The notes beneath the pieces are model-generated. The model worked only from the letters and a program-made list of their open reading frames with translations. It had not been told where the DNA came from and ran no database searches. Source: Peribacillus sp. Bi96 (GTDB lineage Bacteria; Bacillota; Bacilli; Bacillales; DSM-1321). From it: a DNA stretch of 64,000 nucleotides. Position 1 is the first letter of the stretch; each line of letters starts with the position of its first letter. The stretch covers positions 124,001-188,000 of the forward strand of contig NZ_CAKKLV010000001.1 in assembly GCF_918698115.1 (NCBI RefSeq). Direction: 5' to 3'. This document shows positions 1 through 8,558 of this stretch, one piece after another. Position numbers and translations under genes: made by a program.

Positions 1-618
1 CCAGAAGATGCTTATGATTTGACTGCAAGTCTTGAAAACACGCCGGATACGGCTGACATCATTGAAATTGGATTTGAACAAGGTGTACCGGTTACATTGA
101 ATGACAAAAACTATAAATTGGCTGATCTGATTGTTGAATTGAATGAGATTGCAGGTAAGCACGGAGTTGGACGTATCGACCACGTGGAAAATAGATTAGT
201 AGGAATCAAATCTCGTGAAGTCTATGAAGCTCCTGGGGCGATGACATTGATCGCTGCACATAAAGAACTTGAAGATATCACGCTTGTAAAAGAACTGGCT
301 CACTTCAAACCAGTGATCGAGAAGAAAATGACTGAATTGATTTATGAAGGTCTTTGGTTCTCTCCGCTTCAAAAAGCATTGGCCGCTTTCTTGAAAGAAA
401 CGCAAGTGAATGTAACGGGTACAGTTCGTGTGAAACTATTCAAAGGTCATGCGATCGTGGAAGGAAGAAAGTCCGAGTACTCCCTATATGATGAAAAATT
501 GGCCACTTATACAAAAGCTGACGAATTCGATCATGATGCAGCAGTTGGATTCATTAAGTTATGGGGACTTCCAACGAAAGTGAACAGCATGGTCAATAAC
601 AAGAAGGTGACAGTGTGA
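1..618 (+). CDS. argG: Argininosuccinate synthase, C-terminal part (5' truncated by window edge)
   Basis: The reading frame is open from base 1 and ends with TGA at 616-618, giving the last 205 residues. Argininosuccinate synthase joins citrulline and aspartate using ATP in arginine synthesis (cytosol). The visible part matches the C-terminal synthetase/oligomerisation region of the type found in Bacillus (family length about 400), including a [21 protein letters not shown]-like stretch seen near residues 55-75 of this fragment. The stop overlaps the GTG start of argH by 4 bases, so the two are translationally coupled as argGH. The N-terminal ATP pyrophosphatase part lies outside the window. 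Confidence 0.97.
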   Translation, partial: PEDAYDLTASLENTPDTADIIEIGFEQGVPVTLNDKNYKLADLIVELNEIAGKHGVGRIDHVENRLVGIKSREVYEAPGAMTLIAAHKELEDITLVKELAHFKPVIEKKMTELIYEGLWFSPLQKALAAFLKETQVNVTGTVRVKLFKGHAIVEGRKSEYSLYDEKLATYTKADEFDHDAAVGFIKLWGLPTKVNSMVNNKKVTV

Positions 619-1994
619 GTAGCAAGCTTTGGGGAGGAAGGTTCACGAAGTCTGCAGAAGAATGGGTAGACGAGTTTGGAGCCTCCATATCCTTTGACCA
701 GGAACTTGTCCTTGAAGATATTCAAGGGAGTTTAGCTCATGTAACCATGTTAAAGCAATGCAGCATTTTACCTGAAGAAGATGCGGATCAGATTATTGCA
801 GGTCTGAAAAGTTTACAGGAAAAAGCTGAAAAGGGTGAGTTGACTTTTAAGGTTGAGATGGAGGATATCCATCTTAACCTGGAAAGCATGCTTATAGACG
901 AAATTGGACCAGTAGGCGGAAAGCTTCATACAGGAAGAAGCCGTAATGACCAAGTTGCAACAGATCTTCATCTATATATGCGGAACCAAACGAAAGTGAT
1001 TCAAGAACTCATCAATGACTTGCAAGAAGCGATTTTGGGACAAGCGAAGAAAAATGTGGAAACACTAATTCCAGGTTATACACATTTACAGCGGGCACAA
1101 CCAATCTCTTTTGCCCATCATTTAATGGCTTATTTTTGGATGCTTGAGCGTGATAAGCAACGCTTCACCGAGAGCTTCAAAAGAATTAATATTTCTCCAC
1201 TGGGTGCTGGGGCATTAGCTGGGACGACTTTCCCGATTGACCGTGCTCTTAGTGCCGAACTATTAGGTTTTGATGGTATTTACGAAAATAGCCTTGATGC
1301 GGTAAGTGATCGTGACTTTGCCATTGAATTCATGAGCAACAGTGCAACCATGATGATGCATTTATCCCGTTTCAGCGAAGAAATCATACTTTGGTCAAGT
1401 CAGGAATTCCAATTCGTTGAATTGGATGATGCATTTTCAACGGGAAGCAGTATCATGCCGCAGAAGAAAAACCCCGATATGGCGGAATTGATTCGTGGGA
1501 AAACTGGAAGGGTTTATGGTAATTTAACAGGGTTATTGACTGTGTTAAAAGGACTGCCGCTTGCTTATAACAAAGATATGCAAGAAGATAAAGAAGGCGT
1601 TTTTGATACAGTTAAGACCATTGTTGGTTCGCTTAAGATATTTGCCGGCATGATTACAACAATGAAAGTGAAAACGGACGTCATGGAAAAAGCAACAAAA
1701 AATGATTTCTCGAATGCGACGGAATTAGCTGATTATCTAGCTTCAAAGGGAATGCCATTCCGTAAGGCACACGAAGTTGTTGGGAAACTTGTATTGTACT
1801 GTGTTCAGAATGGTTGCTATTTGGTAGATCTGAGCATCGAACAATTCCAGGAAGCTTCCGAGTTGTTTGCCGATGATATCTACGATGCATTAAATCCTTA
1901 CGAAGCCGTTAAGCGCCGTAATAGTGCTGGCGGTACAGGTTTTGCACAAGTTCAGCTGGCGATTGAAAAGGCGGAAAAACTGGTAAGTAAATAA
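615..1994 (+). CDS. argH: Argininosuccinate lyase
   Basis: 459 residues. The enzyme splits argininosuccinate into arginine and fumarate, the last step of arginine synthesis. It belongs to the fumarase/aspartase superfamily: a TGRSRNDQ motif lies near residue 106 and the signature loop [12 protein letters not shown], which carries the catalytic serine, near residue 277. Length is normal for the family. The GTG start overlaps the argG stop (GTGA), with an AAGAAGGTGA ribosome binding site inside argG. A strong hairpin terminator follows immediately, so argGH ends here. Confidence 0.98.
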   Translation: MSSKLWGGRFTKSAEEWVDEFGASISFDQELVLEDIQGSLAHVTMLKQCSILPEEDADQIIAGLKSLQEKAEKGELTFKVEMEDIHLNLESMLIDEIGPVGGKLHTGRSRNDQVATDLHLYMRNQTKVIQELINDLQEAILGQAKKNVETLIPGYTHLQRAQPISFAHHLMAYFWMLERDKQRFTESFKRINISPLGAGALAGTTFPIDRALSAELLGFDGIYENSLDAVSDRDFAIEFMSNSATMMMHLSRFSEEIILWSSQEFQFVELDDAFSTGSSIMPQKKNPDMAELIRGKTGRVYGNLTGLLTVLKGLPLAYNKDMQEDKEGVFDTVKTIVGSLKIFAGMITTMKVKTDVMEKATKNDFSNATELADYLASKGMPFRKAHEVVGKLVLYCVQNGCYLVDLSIEQFQEASELFADDIYDALNPYEAVKRRNSAGGTGFAQVQLAIEKAEKLVSK

Positions 1995-2004
1995 TCATAA
2001 AAAA

Positions 2005-2037
2005 GCTCGTTCACCAATTTGGCGAACGAGTTTTTTT
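2005..2037. terminator. Bidirectional terminator between argH and the universal stress gene
   Basis: A 10-bp stem with one mismatch (CTCGTTCACC with GGCGAACGAG, 5-base loop) is followed by seven T on the plus strand and preceded by A-runs, so it can serve argH and the convergent minus-strand gene that ends at 2040. Confidence 0.85.
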
Positions 2038-2039
2038 GA

Positions 2040-2495
2040 TTATTTTTTATCCAATTTCGTACGCACGATGATTACATCACAGTTTGAATGGCGAACGATG
2101 CCTTCCGACACGCTGCCGATCAGGAAACGTTCGACTGCATTAAGGCCTGTTGCACCACATACAATTAGATCGATTGAATGTTTTTTCGCTAAATCTCTTG
2201 GGATTTGAACTTTGGGAGAACCATATGCCACTTCCGTTTGGACGTTTGCAATCCCAGATGCAATGGCGTCCGTTCTATACTTTTCCAATAGCTCGTTGGC
2301 AAAGGTATCAGAACGCTCACTGAGTGTCATATCATACGCTTCAATAGTAGGGAAATTCCTGGTGTCAACGATGTGTGCAAGCACAAGGGTCGCATCACTG
2401 AGTTTTGCCAAATAGATTGCCTTTTTTAAGGCCCATTCCGCCTCTTCTGAACCGTCCACTGCTACTAGAATATTTTTATAATCTATACTATTCAT
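2040..2495 (-). CDS. Universal stress protein, UspA family
   Basis: 151 residues, one UspA domain spanning almost the whole protein. The N-terminus has the ILVAVDGSE strand-loop typical of the family, and the C-terminal half carries the nucleotide-binding pattern G-x2-G-x9-G-S (GATGLN...LIGSVSE, about residues 115-130), so ATP binding is likely. Role is probably stress or redox adaptation; the substrate is unknown. An AAGGAGGAG site lies 7 bases before the ATG. It is monocistronic and convergent to argH, sharing a terminator. Which of the several Bacillus usp paralogues it matches cannot be told from sequence alone. Confidence 0.92.
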   Translation of the reverse strand: MNSIDYKNILVAVDGSEEAEWALKKAIYLAKLSDATLVLAHIVDTRNFPTIEAYDMTLSERSDTFANELLEKYRTDAIASGIANVQTEVAYGSPKVQIPRDLAKKHSIDLIVCGATGLNAVERFLIGSVSEGIVRHSNCDVIIVRTKLDKK

Positions 2496-2844
2496 CGTGT
2501 ATCTCCTCCTTCTATTCCATGCCTATTATACTACAATTTACCATATGGCTCTTATTTCAATTATAACAAATTAGCAAATGTTTTATCCTATGGATAGAAA
2601 TATTGATTGAAATATTGTTTCATGATAGCGAACTTGTTATGACGAGGTCCACCGTTTCTTTCATTTAACTAGAGGGACCTTTTTTTTTGAGTGCTTCAAA
2701 ATTATTAATGTAAGGAGTGTATCACCCACATTATTCCAGTTGTATTTTTCCTATTGTTTCAATGGATTTCCTTGAATGATACCGATTTACATAATAAAAG
2801 GATAACCCCGTCTCAAGTGAGGACGGGGTTATCCGAGTTCATTA
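2496..2844. other. Intergenic region between universal stress gene and M24 peptidase gene
   Basis: 349 bases without a gene. It holds the minus-strand promoter area of the stress gene (TATAAT-like hexamers about 25-70 bases upstream of its start), a weak plus-strand terminator-like hairpin with a T-run at 2643-2689, and the peptidase terminator at 2800-2834. No ORF with a credible ribosome binding site was seen. Confidence 0.6.
2800..2834 (-). terminator. Terminator of the M24 peptidase gene
   Basis: A perfect 13-bp stem (GGATAACCCCGTC with its complement, 9-base loop) lies just past the minus-strand peptidase gene. In that direction it is followed by CCTTTTATT. Confidence 0.85.
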
Positions 2845-3942
2845 TCATTTTATGATTTGCAGGCTCTTCGGATATTTGGTCAAAACTTCACAGCCGGTAT
2901 CGGTGATTAATAGATCATCTTCAATCCTGACACCTGCAACATTTGGAACATATATACCAGGTTCGATTGTATAAACCATTCCCGATTGAAGTTCAAGGGA
3001 ATTCGTTTCGGTCAAGGAAGGGTATTCATGGACACTGATCCCAAGTCCGTGGCCGAGCCTATGAGGGAAGAATTCACCGTATCCTTTATTCCTTATGATG
3101 TTTCTGGCGGTCAAATCAATCTCGGAGCAGGAAACACCAGGTTTACTGGCCATAACGGCCGCTTCTTGTGCCCTAAGTACAGTTTCATATATATCTGCCT
3201 GTTTATCATTGATGTCTCCGTAAGCAACGGTTCTAGTGATGTCAGAGCAGTACCCTTCATGAACGACGCCTAAGTCAAAGAGGACTAGGTCGCCACGCTG
3301 TACTTTCGTATTTCCTGGTGTACCATGAGGGGAGGCGCCATTTTTGCCAGTCAGGACCATCGTAGAGAATGACATTTGGCTGACTCCGGCCTTTTTCAAT
3401 TCAAATTCAATCGCTGCAAGGATTTCCATTTCCGTTTTACCTTCACGGATTTCGCTGACACCAACTTCAATTGCAAAATCGGCAAGTCTGCATGCTTCAC
3501 GAATTTTGACCATTTCATCTTCCGACTTGATCATTCGCATCTCTTGGAGTTTTTCTTCTGCTGAAACGAGTTTTGGCTCTTCGAAGTGATGTTGCACTTG
3601 TTCATAGCGTTCTACGTTCATATGCTCTTTTTCAATGGCCATTTTATTAATCGTTAACCCGCGTTTCACGACTGCTTGCTTAACTTTTTCCCATGGATTT
3701 TCAATATCGGTGTAACCGATGATATCGCCGTTCCATCCAGCCTGTTTAGCATCTGGAACTTCCATTTGCGGGCAGACCAGGAATGGGTCGGCATTTGCAA
3801 AAACGGCCAGTGCAAGCAATCTTTCATGAGGGTCACTAAAAAATCCGCTTAAATAGAAAATGCTCTCCGTGGATGTAAGTAATGCGGCTTCCGCCTCATT
3901 GGCCTGAAGCCAATTTTGTAGTTCTGTCAAACGTTCATTCAT
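2845..3942 (-). CDS. M24 family Xaa-Pro peptidase (aminopeptidase P / prolidase type)
   Basis: 365 residues. N-terminal creatinase-like domain (about 1-130) and C-terminal pita-bread metallopeptidase domain (about 135-365). All five metal ligands expected for M24 enzymes are visible: D223, D234, H298 (HRLGHGLG), E327 (EPGIY) and E341 (RIED). It should remove N-terminal residues before proline or cleave X-Pro dipeptides in the cytosol with two metal ions, usually Mn or Co. Start ATG has TGGAGGTATCG upstream. Monocistronic, with its own terminator. Whether it is an aminopeptidase P or a prolidase cannot be decided from the motifs. Confidence 0.92.
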   Translation of the reverse strand: MNERLTELQNWLQANEAEAALLTSTESIFYLSGFFSDPHERLLALAVFANADPFLVCPQMEVPDAKQAGWNGDIIGYTDIENPWEKVKQAVVKRGLTINKMAIEKEHMNVERYEQVQHHFEEPKLVSAEEKLQEMRMIKSEDEMVKIREACRLADFAIEVGVSEIREGKTEMEILAAIEFELKKAGVSQMSFSTMVLTGKNGASPHGTPGNTKVQRGDLVLFDLGVVHEGYCSDITRTVAYGDINDKQADIYETVLRAQEAAVMASKPGVSCSEIDLTARNIIRNKGYGEFFPHRLGHGLGISVHEYPSLTETNSLELQSGMVYTIEPGIYVPNVAGVRIEDDLLITDTGCEVLTKYPKSLQIIK

Positions 3943-4065
3943 GACGATACCTCCAGTAATAAGATATAATTACCTTAGCAATATTTAAAAGCATAGTAAA
4001 TGGGAAAGTTCTAAGTTAGATTAATGATACTAAAAATTAGTGGGTATGCGAAAGGAGCATAAGAA

Positions 4066-4746
4066 ATGAAAGTATCTTTTCATGGACATGCAATTGTAAA
4101 AGTCGAAACGAGTGGTAAAACGATTTTATTCGATCCGTTCATTACTGGAAACGAACTAACCGATTTGAAGGTGGAAGACGTAAAACCGGATGTGATCATC
4201 TTAACACACGGTCATAATGACCACGTCGGTGACACGGTTGAATTGGCTAAGAAACATGATGCACTTGTCATTGGCGTCGCAGAGATAGCTGACTACCTTG
4301 GTTCTCAAGGGGTTCGAACACACGGGATGAGCATCGGCGGAGCTTTCGAGTTCGAATTTGGAAAAGTGAAACTGACGCCTGCTTTCCATGGAACGGGATT
4401 CAGTACTGAGGATGGACAAATCATTTATTTAGGGATGCCTGCCGGCGTGTTACTTACAATAGAAGGGAAAACCATCTATCATGCAGGGGATACAGCGGTA
4501 TTTTCCGATATGAAACTGATCGGGGAGCGACATCCGATTGATCTTGCATTTTTGCCAATCGGCGACAATTACACCATGGGGCCGGAAGACGCGGCACTTG
4601 CAGCGAAATTCCTTCAAGCTAAACAAGTTGTGCCGATTCATTACAATACTTTTCCTGTCATCAAACAGGATCCTAACCAATTCATTGACCTGCTTGAACA
4701 GGGAAATGGACTAATCATGGAAGCCGGAGATGAAATAGACTTATAA
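4066..4746 (+). CDS. ytkL: Metallo-beta-lactamase-fold metal-dependent hydrolase, UPF0173 (YtkL)
   Basis: 226 residues, the usual length of UPF0173 proteins. The metal-binding motif HGHNDH is at residues 48-53, and further ligands (FHGTGF near 110, HAGDT near 143, HYNTFP near the C-terminus) follow in the expected order. A cytosolic hydrolase of unknown physiological substrate. Ribosome binding site AAAGGAG lies 9 bases before the ATG. It sits at the syntenic B. subtilis ytkL position upstream of ytoI. Single gene followed by a strong hairpin. Confidence 0.92.
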   Translation: MKVSFHGHAIVKVETSGKTILFDPFITGNELTDLKVEDVKPDVIILTHGHNDHVGDTVELAKKHDALVIGVAEIADYLGSQGVRTHGMSIGGAFEFEFGKVKLTPAFHGTGFSTEDGQIIYLGMPAGVLLTIEGKTIYHAGDTAVFSDMKLIGERHPIDLAFLPIGDNYTMGPEDAALAAKFLQAKQVVPIHYNTFPVIKQDPNQFIDLLEQGNGLIMEAGDEIDL

Positions 4747-4776
4747 AAGCGGGAGCCTATGGGGCTCCCGTCAGAC

Positions 4777-4822
4777 TGTAGACGAAACTCGATGATTATG
4801 GAGTTTGTCTACATTTTTTTTA
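4777..4822 (+). terminator. Terminator after ytkL (possibly part of the adjoining repeat)
   Basis: A 13-bp stem with one bulged base (TGTAGACGAAACTC against GAGTTTGTCTACA, 10-base loop) is followed by eight T. A smaller hairpin without a T-run (4750-4770) precedes it. The stem is directly joined to the repeat at 4841, so the two may have arrived together. Confidence 0.75.
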
Positions 4823-4840
4823 GGTTTGTAAAATTTGACC

Positions 4841-4970
4841 GTTGATTTCCCGTCCAGGCACTCGCTTTCCGCGGGCAGTCCGACCTCGGCGCTTTTGCGC
4901 CTGCGGGGTCTCCCTTAGACGCGTATCTCCCGCAGGAGTCTCTCACACCCGTTCCAATCCACTCTGCATT
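4841..4970. repeat. Degenerate copy of a Bacillaceae GC-rich interspersed repeat
   Basis: About 130 bases with the layout of an interspersed repeat I know from many Bacillaceae genomes: a TTGATTTCCCGTCCAGGCAC-like start, a CTTTCCGCGGGC block, CCTCGGCGC facing GCGCCTGCGGGGTCTCCC, a CTCCCGCAGGAGTCTC block, and a GTTCCAATCCACTCTGCA-like end. Several short inverted repeats (GGCGC/GCGCC, CTCC..GGAG) suggest a folded RNA or DNA structure. It encodes no credible protein. Only one copy is seen in this window, so family membership rests on recall, not alignment. Confidence 0.6.
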
Positions 4971-5234
4971 AAAACGAAGATAGAACCTGTTGTTTTTCCA
5001 ATTCAACTGCTTCCTGTTCTTCTTGCAATCTACAATCTACCTGTACAGTGAGTTTTTCGATTCTCCCCAAAAGTGTCATCCATATTTTTGAGATTCATTG
5101 GGATATATTTTGAACTTCTTTATTATCTGTTTGTTTAGAATCATTTTCCTCTGCCACTTTATCACCTGCTGCAGAACGCCAGCTATAGTTAGGGCGCTCA
5201 AAGCAACTATTATTGAAAGGATAAGTCTATTCAA
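4969..5234 (-). pseudogene. Broken lipoprotein gene, cut short by the repeat
   Basis: Reading the minus strand from TTG at 5234 gives a typical lipoprotein signal (short basic start, hydrophobic core, LSALTIAG) but the frame is lost exactly where the lipobox cysteine should be (about 5176-5179). Adding one base restores AGCSAAGDKVAEEN and a hydrophilic Asp/Glu/Lys-rich stretch. The restored frame has one stop at 5095-5097 and then reads through a charged, coiled-coil-like segment (RIEKLTVQV, LQEEQEAVELEKQQ) to a TAA at 4969 at the edge of the repeat. A GGGAAAG site and a TATACT hexamer lie upstream. Function of the parent gene is unknown. Confidence 0.5.
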
Positions 5235-5393
5235 AACTTTCCCTACTTAAGTATATCGAGTAAATATAACCCTCTTGAATGAAAGAGAATCAATACAAAG
5301 TGGATGTATCGGCAAGTAAATCTCATTCATTCAGTTCAGTCTTTTTTCCTTTCACAGGCATAAAATGAATAAATGGATAAAGGGGGGATTTGG

Positions 5394-5618
5394 ATGAAAC
5401 AGAGGTTATTACTATGTTTGCTTTTATGTGGTGTGATGCTGTATTATGCGGTGCCGCGCTTGTCGTTGGAAAGCGGCGGTTTGGAGAGCTTGTTTGCAGG
5501 TTCCTGGTTATTGTTTGCGTTGTTGGCGGTAGCTGGAAACCTGACGGGGATTCTATATTCTCCAAAAAAACACAAGGTAAAAAGACCGCTTGAACACAAA
5601 AGGTTGCGTCAACATTAG
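5394..5618 (+). CDS. Small membrane protein of unknown function
   Basis: 74 residues from ATG 5394, chosen because a GGGGGGA site lies 5-6 bases upstream; an earlier in-frame ATG at 5373 has no site. Two hydrophobic segments (about residues 3-20 and 33-54) are separated by a short polar loop and followed by a basic tail rich in Lys, Arg and His, so the tail probably faces the cytosol. It resembles no family I can name. It lies 71 bases before ytoI and could be co-transcribed with it. Confidence 0.6.
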   Translation: MKQRLLLCLLLCGVMLYYAVPRLSLESGGLESLFAGSWLLFALLAVAGNLTGILYSPKKHKVKRPLEHKRLRQH

Positions 5619-5689
5619 TAGTTGTTTGATAAACTGGGCTCTTTGACCTTATAATGGGGAATAGGAATACCGTGAAAAGGGTGAAGCGC

Positions 5690-7009
5690 TTGGCTACAAA
5701 GCATGAACAAATATTAAAACATATCGATGGGCTCCCTGTTGGCGAAAAGATTTCCGTCCGTCAAATTGCGAAAGCATTGAATGTTAGTGAAGGTACGGCG
5801 TACCGGGCAATTAAAGAAGCGGAGAACCAGGGCTACGTGAGCTCCATTGAGCGGGTAGGCACGATTCGCATTGAGAAAAAGAAAAAAGAGAATATTGAAA
5901 AGCTAACGTTTGCTGAGGTAGTTAATATTGTGGACGGACAAGTTCTGGGTGGGAAAACCGGACTGCATAAGACATTAAATAAATTCGTCATCGGGGCGAT
6001 GAAGCTGGATGCCATGATGAGATATACAGGTGCAGGAAATCTGCTGATCGTCGGGAACCGTACTCAGGCCCATGAGAACGCGTTAAAAGCAGGTGCAGCG
6101 GTGTTGATCACCGGGGGGTTCGATACGGAAGAGCCTGTTAAAAGGTTAGCCGATGAATTGGAGATGCCAGTCATTTCAACAAGTTACGATACCTTTACCG
6201 TCGCAACGATGATCAATCGGGCGATCTATGATCAATTGATTAAAAAGGAAATCTTGCTGGTGGAGGATATTTTGACACCTGTTCAGGAAACGACCTTTTT
6301 AACAATCGGTGACCGGGTTCAGACTTGGCATGAACTCAATCAGGAATCAGGGCATAGCCGTTTCCCTGTTGTCGATGACAATATGAAGGTTCAAGGAATG
6401 GTCACATCAAAAGATATCATTGGTCAGGAAGAGTTGACGCTCATTGAAAAGGTCATGACGAAAAATCCAATGACTGTAGGCGATAAAACGAGTGTTGCAT
6501 CATCTGCCCATATGATGGTTTGGGAAGGCATCGAGTTGATCCCTGTCGTTAATGACAGCCATATCCTAAAGGGGATCGTGAGCAGGCAGGATGTACTGAA
6601 GGCACTTCAAATGAGTCAAAGGCAGCCTCAGGTAGGCGAAACGATCGATGATACGATCACAAGCCAGCTTGTGATGACATCGAATCGTGGGAAGGGCGAG
6701 GAAGTGTATAACTATGGTGTCACTCCGCAAATGACCAATTATCTTGGAACCATTTCCAGCGGTGTGTTCACGACATTGGTTACCGATTCAGCGAACCGGG
6801 CACTTCGAAGCTATAAGCGCGGTGACTTGGTCGTGGAAAATATGATGATTTATTTCATCAAGCCAGTCCAGATCGATAGTACACTCGAAATCCATCCTCG
6901 TGTCCTTGATGTAGGGCGTAAATTCGGAAAAGTGGATGTCGAGGTATATAACCAAGGCAAGCTTGTCGGCAAGGCGATGTTAACTTGCCAATTGCTTGAC
7001 AGATCATGA
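5690..7009 (+). CDS. ytoI: YtoI: HTH - DRTGG - CBS pair - hotdog domain regulator
   Basis: 439 residues from TTG 5690; this start has an AAAGGGTGA site 6 bases away and gives the MATKHEQIL N-terminus of B. subtilis YtoI. Domains in order: winged helix-turn-helix (about 1-65, VRQIAKALNVSEGTAYRAI), DRTGG domain (about 90-190), two CBS motifs (about 195-310) which normally bind adenine nucleotides, and a C-terminal hotdog/thioesterase-like domain (about 330-439). Probably a nucleotide- or acyl-CoA-sensing regulator; targets are unknown. Convergent with ytpI, sharing a terminator. Confidence 0.93.
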   Translation: MATKHEQILKHIDGLPVGEKISVRQIAKALNVSEGTAYRAIKEAENQGYVSSIERVGTIRIEKKKKENIEKLTFAEVVNIVDGQVLGGKTGLHKTLNKFVIGAMKLDAMMRYTGAGNLLIVGNRTQAHENALKAGAAVLITGGFDTEEPVKRLADELEMPVISTSYDTFTVATMINRAIYDQLIKKEILLVEDILTPVQETTFLTIGDRVQTWHELNQESGHSRFPVVDDNMKVQGMVTSKDIIGQEELTLIEKVMTKNPMTVGDKTSVASSAHMMVWEGIELIPVVNDSHILKGIVSRQDVLKALQMSQRQPQVGETIDDTITSQLVMTSNRGKGEEVYNYGVTPQMTNYLGTISSGVFTTLVTDSANRALRSYKRGDLVVENMMIYFIKPVQIDSTLEIHPRVLDVGRKFGKVDVEVYNQGKLVGKAMLTCQLLDRS

Positions 7010-7020
7010 AAAATGAATAA

Positions 7021-7059
7021 ATCAAAAAGGATAATCGAAATTCGATTATCCTTTTTGAT
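7021..7059. terminator. Bidirectional terminator between ytoI and ytpI
   Basis: A near-perfect 19-base inverted repeat (ATCAAAAAGGATAATCGAA and its complement, one base between the arms) ends in T-runs on both strands. The ytpI stop codon (7046-7048) lies inside the right arm. Confidence 0.88.
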
Positions 7060-7348
7060 TTGCGGCCTCTTCGATCGCATGCGGCAGGTAAAACTTATAC
7101 ATTTTATAGCCTCCCCAAACGCTGAATAGGCCAACAGAGATGAAAACGGCAGCGATGATATAAGTGGTGGTCGTGTGGAAGAGAAAAAGCTGATTGATTC
7201 CGAATAGTGCGACAAACGCACCAAGGGCAATGGAAGATTTCCCGGAAATCCACTTTTTCTCCATCGGCATTTTGGTGCGTACCGATTTAATTTTATAAAA
7301 CAGATAGACCCCTAGTGAAAGAACAATCAAGGTGACAAGAATAGGCAT
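7046..7348 (-). CDS. ytpI: YtpI family membrane protein
   Basis: 100 residues with three predicted membrane segments (about 2-19, 37-56 and 62-82) and charged loops, matching the YtpI family in length and in place, between ytoI and nrnA as in B. subtilis. Function unknown. The ATG is preceded on its strand by a GGGGGAATTTT-like site. Monocistronic and transcribed toward ytoI. Confidence 0.88.
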   Translation of the reverse strand: MPILVTLIVLSLGVYLFYKIKSVRTKMPMEKKWISGKSSIALGAFVALFGINQLFLFHTTTTYIIAAVFISVGLFSVWGGYKMYKFYLPHAIEEAANQKG

Positions 7349-7515
7349 CGTTTAAAATTCCCCCAATTTAACATATGTACCTTTTTATTGTAGCGGGAAT
7401 TGAAATAGAATGCCACAGTAAACAAGATGAGTCTTCCTATTTCCCCAATTTTTTGATTAAATGAAATATATCATCTTTATTAGGCACGATACTACATATG
7501 TGGAGGGAGATCTAT

Positions 7516-8454
7516 ATGAAAGCTGAAATCTTAGCAGAAATAAAGCGTTATGATACTATCATTCTCCATCGTCATGTTCGTCCAGACCCGGACGCTTATG
7601 GTTCACAGGGGGGATTGGCAGAAATCCTGAAAGCATCTTTCCCTGAAAAGCGAATATTCACGGTTGGAAGAGAAGAACCATCATTGAATTACTTAAGAAG
7701 GCTCGATGAAATTTCGGATGAAACCTACCAAGGTGCTTTGGTCATCGTTTGTGATACCGCGAATACTGACCGGATTTGTGATGTACGGTATAAGACCGGG
7801 GATAAAGTGATTAAGATTGATCATCATCCGAATGAAGATCCATATGGAGATATGCGTTGGGTTGATACATCAGCAAGTTCCACTAGTGAAATGATTTATG
7901 ATTTATACCAGTTTGGTAAAGAACAAGGCTTGAAGATGAGTGATGAAGCGGCGCGTCTTCTTTATGCAGGCATCGTTGGCGATACAGGACGTTTCCTATT
8001 CCAAAGTACGACTGAAAAGACATTTGCCTATGCTAGTGAATTGATTCACTATTCGTTTTCCCGCCCGCAGTTATATCAGGAGATGTATGATGTCAATGAA
8101 AGCATTGTCCGGTTGAATGGCTATGTATTGCAGCATTTCGAAATCCTCCCAAATGGAACGGGGAAAATGATCATAACGAAAGATATACTTGAAAAATTCC
8201 ATGCCTCGACATCTGAGGCGTCTCAACTCGTTTCCTCGCTCGGTTCGATTAAAAATGTTAAATCATGGGTCTTTTTCATAGAAGAGGATAAAGAAATCCG
8301 TGTCCGATTCCGTTCTAAAGGTCCAATCATCAATACGATTGCCCGGAAATATAACGGCGGCGGCCATCCGCTTGCGGCAGGAGCTTCCATACACTCTTGG
8401 GATGAAGTGGATAATATCCTTGCTGATATGGAAGAGTTGAATAAAGCGGAATGA
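7516..8454 (+). CDS. nrnA: NrnA (YtqI): oligoribonuclease and 3',5'-bisphosphate nucleotidase
   Basis: 312 residues from ATG 7516, which has GGAGGGAGA at good spacing; an in-frame start 18 bases earlier lacks one. DHH/DHHA1 phosphoesterase: DPDAYGS near residues 24-30 and DHH at 102-104 bind two Mn ions, and the substrate-handling GGGHPLAAGA motif starts near 281. NrnA degrades 2-5 nt RNA (nanoRNA) to mononucleotides and dephosphorylates pAp in sulfur metabolism. Length and N-terminus match B. subtilis. Stand-alone gene with a strong terminator. Confidence 0.95.
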   Translation: MKAEILAEIKRYDTIILHRHVRPDPDAYGSQGGLAEILKASFPEKRIFTVGREEPSLNYLRRLDEISDETYQGALVIVCDTANTDRICDVRYKTGDKVIKIDHHPNEDPYGDMRWVDTSASSTSEMIYDLYQFGKEQGLKMSDEAARLLYAGIVGDTGRFLFQSTTEKTFAYASELIHYSFSRPQLYQEMYDVNESIVRLNGYVLQHFEILPNGTGKMIITKDILEKFHASTSEASQLVSSLGSIKNVKSWVFFIEEDKEIRVRFRSKGPIINTIARKYNGGGHPLAAGASIHSWDEVDNILADMEELNKAE

Positions 8455-8480
8455 AAAACAGTAAATAGTTTTGTTGCATG

Positions 8481-8520
8481 ATTTAAAGACCAAATCGTAT
8501 ATGATTTGGTCTTTAAATTT
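8481..8520. terminator. Terminator after nrnA
   Basis: A perfect 16-bp stem (ATTTAAAGACCAAATC and its complement, 6-base loop). The T-rich and A-rich flanks make it usable from both strands; ytrI converges from the other side. Confidence 0.85.
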
Positions 8521-8558
8521 GGTGGAAAATTAAAAGGGCATTACCATATCGTCTACAT

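Larger units (their letters stand above)
4747..5393. other. Long gap between ytkL and a small membrane protein gene
   Basis: 647 bases without an intact gene. In order: hairpin 4750-4770, terminator 4777-4822, degenerate GC-rich repeat 4841-4970, remains of a minus-strand lipoprotein gene 4969-5234, and about 150 AT-rich bases with no feature I can name. The repeat is visibly richer in G and C than the flanks. Confidence 0.7.

Noticed and set aside
4750-4770. CGGGAGCC/GGCTCCCG hairpin right after ytkL as the main terminator
   Set aside because: It has no T-run; the next hairpin (4777-4822) does and is a better terminator.
4809-5051. ORFs on both strands across the GC-rich repeat (65 and 69 codons)
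   Set aside because: They follow the repeat's base composition, have no ribosome binding site, and cross into the terminator or the broken lipoprotein gene.
5323-5565. 80-codon minus-strand ORF opposite the small membrane protein gene
   Set aside because: The plus-strand frame has a good ribosome binding site and a clear membrane pattern; the minus-strand frame has neither.
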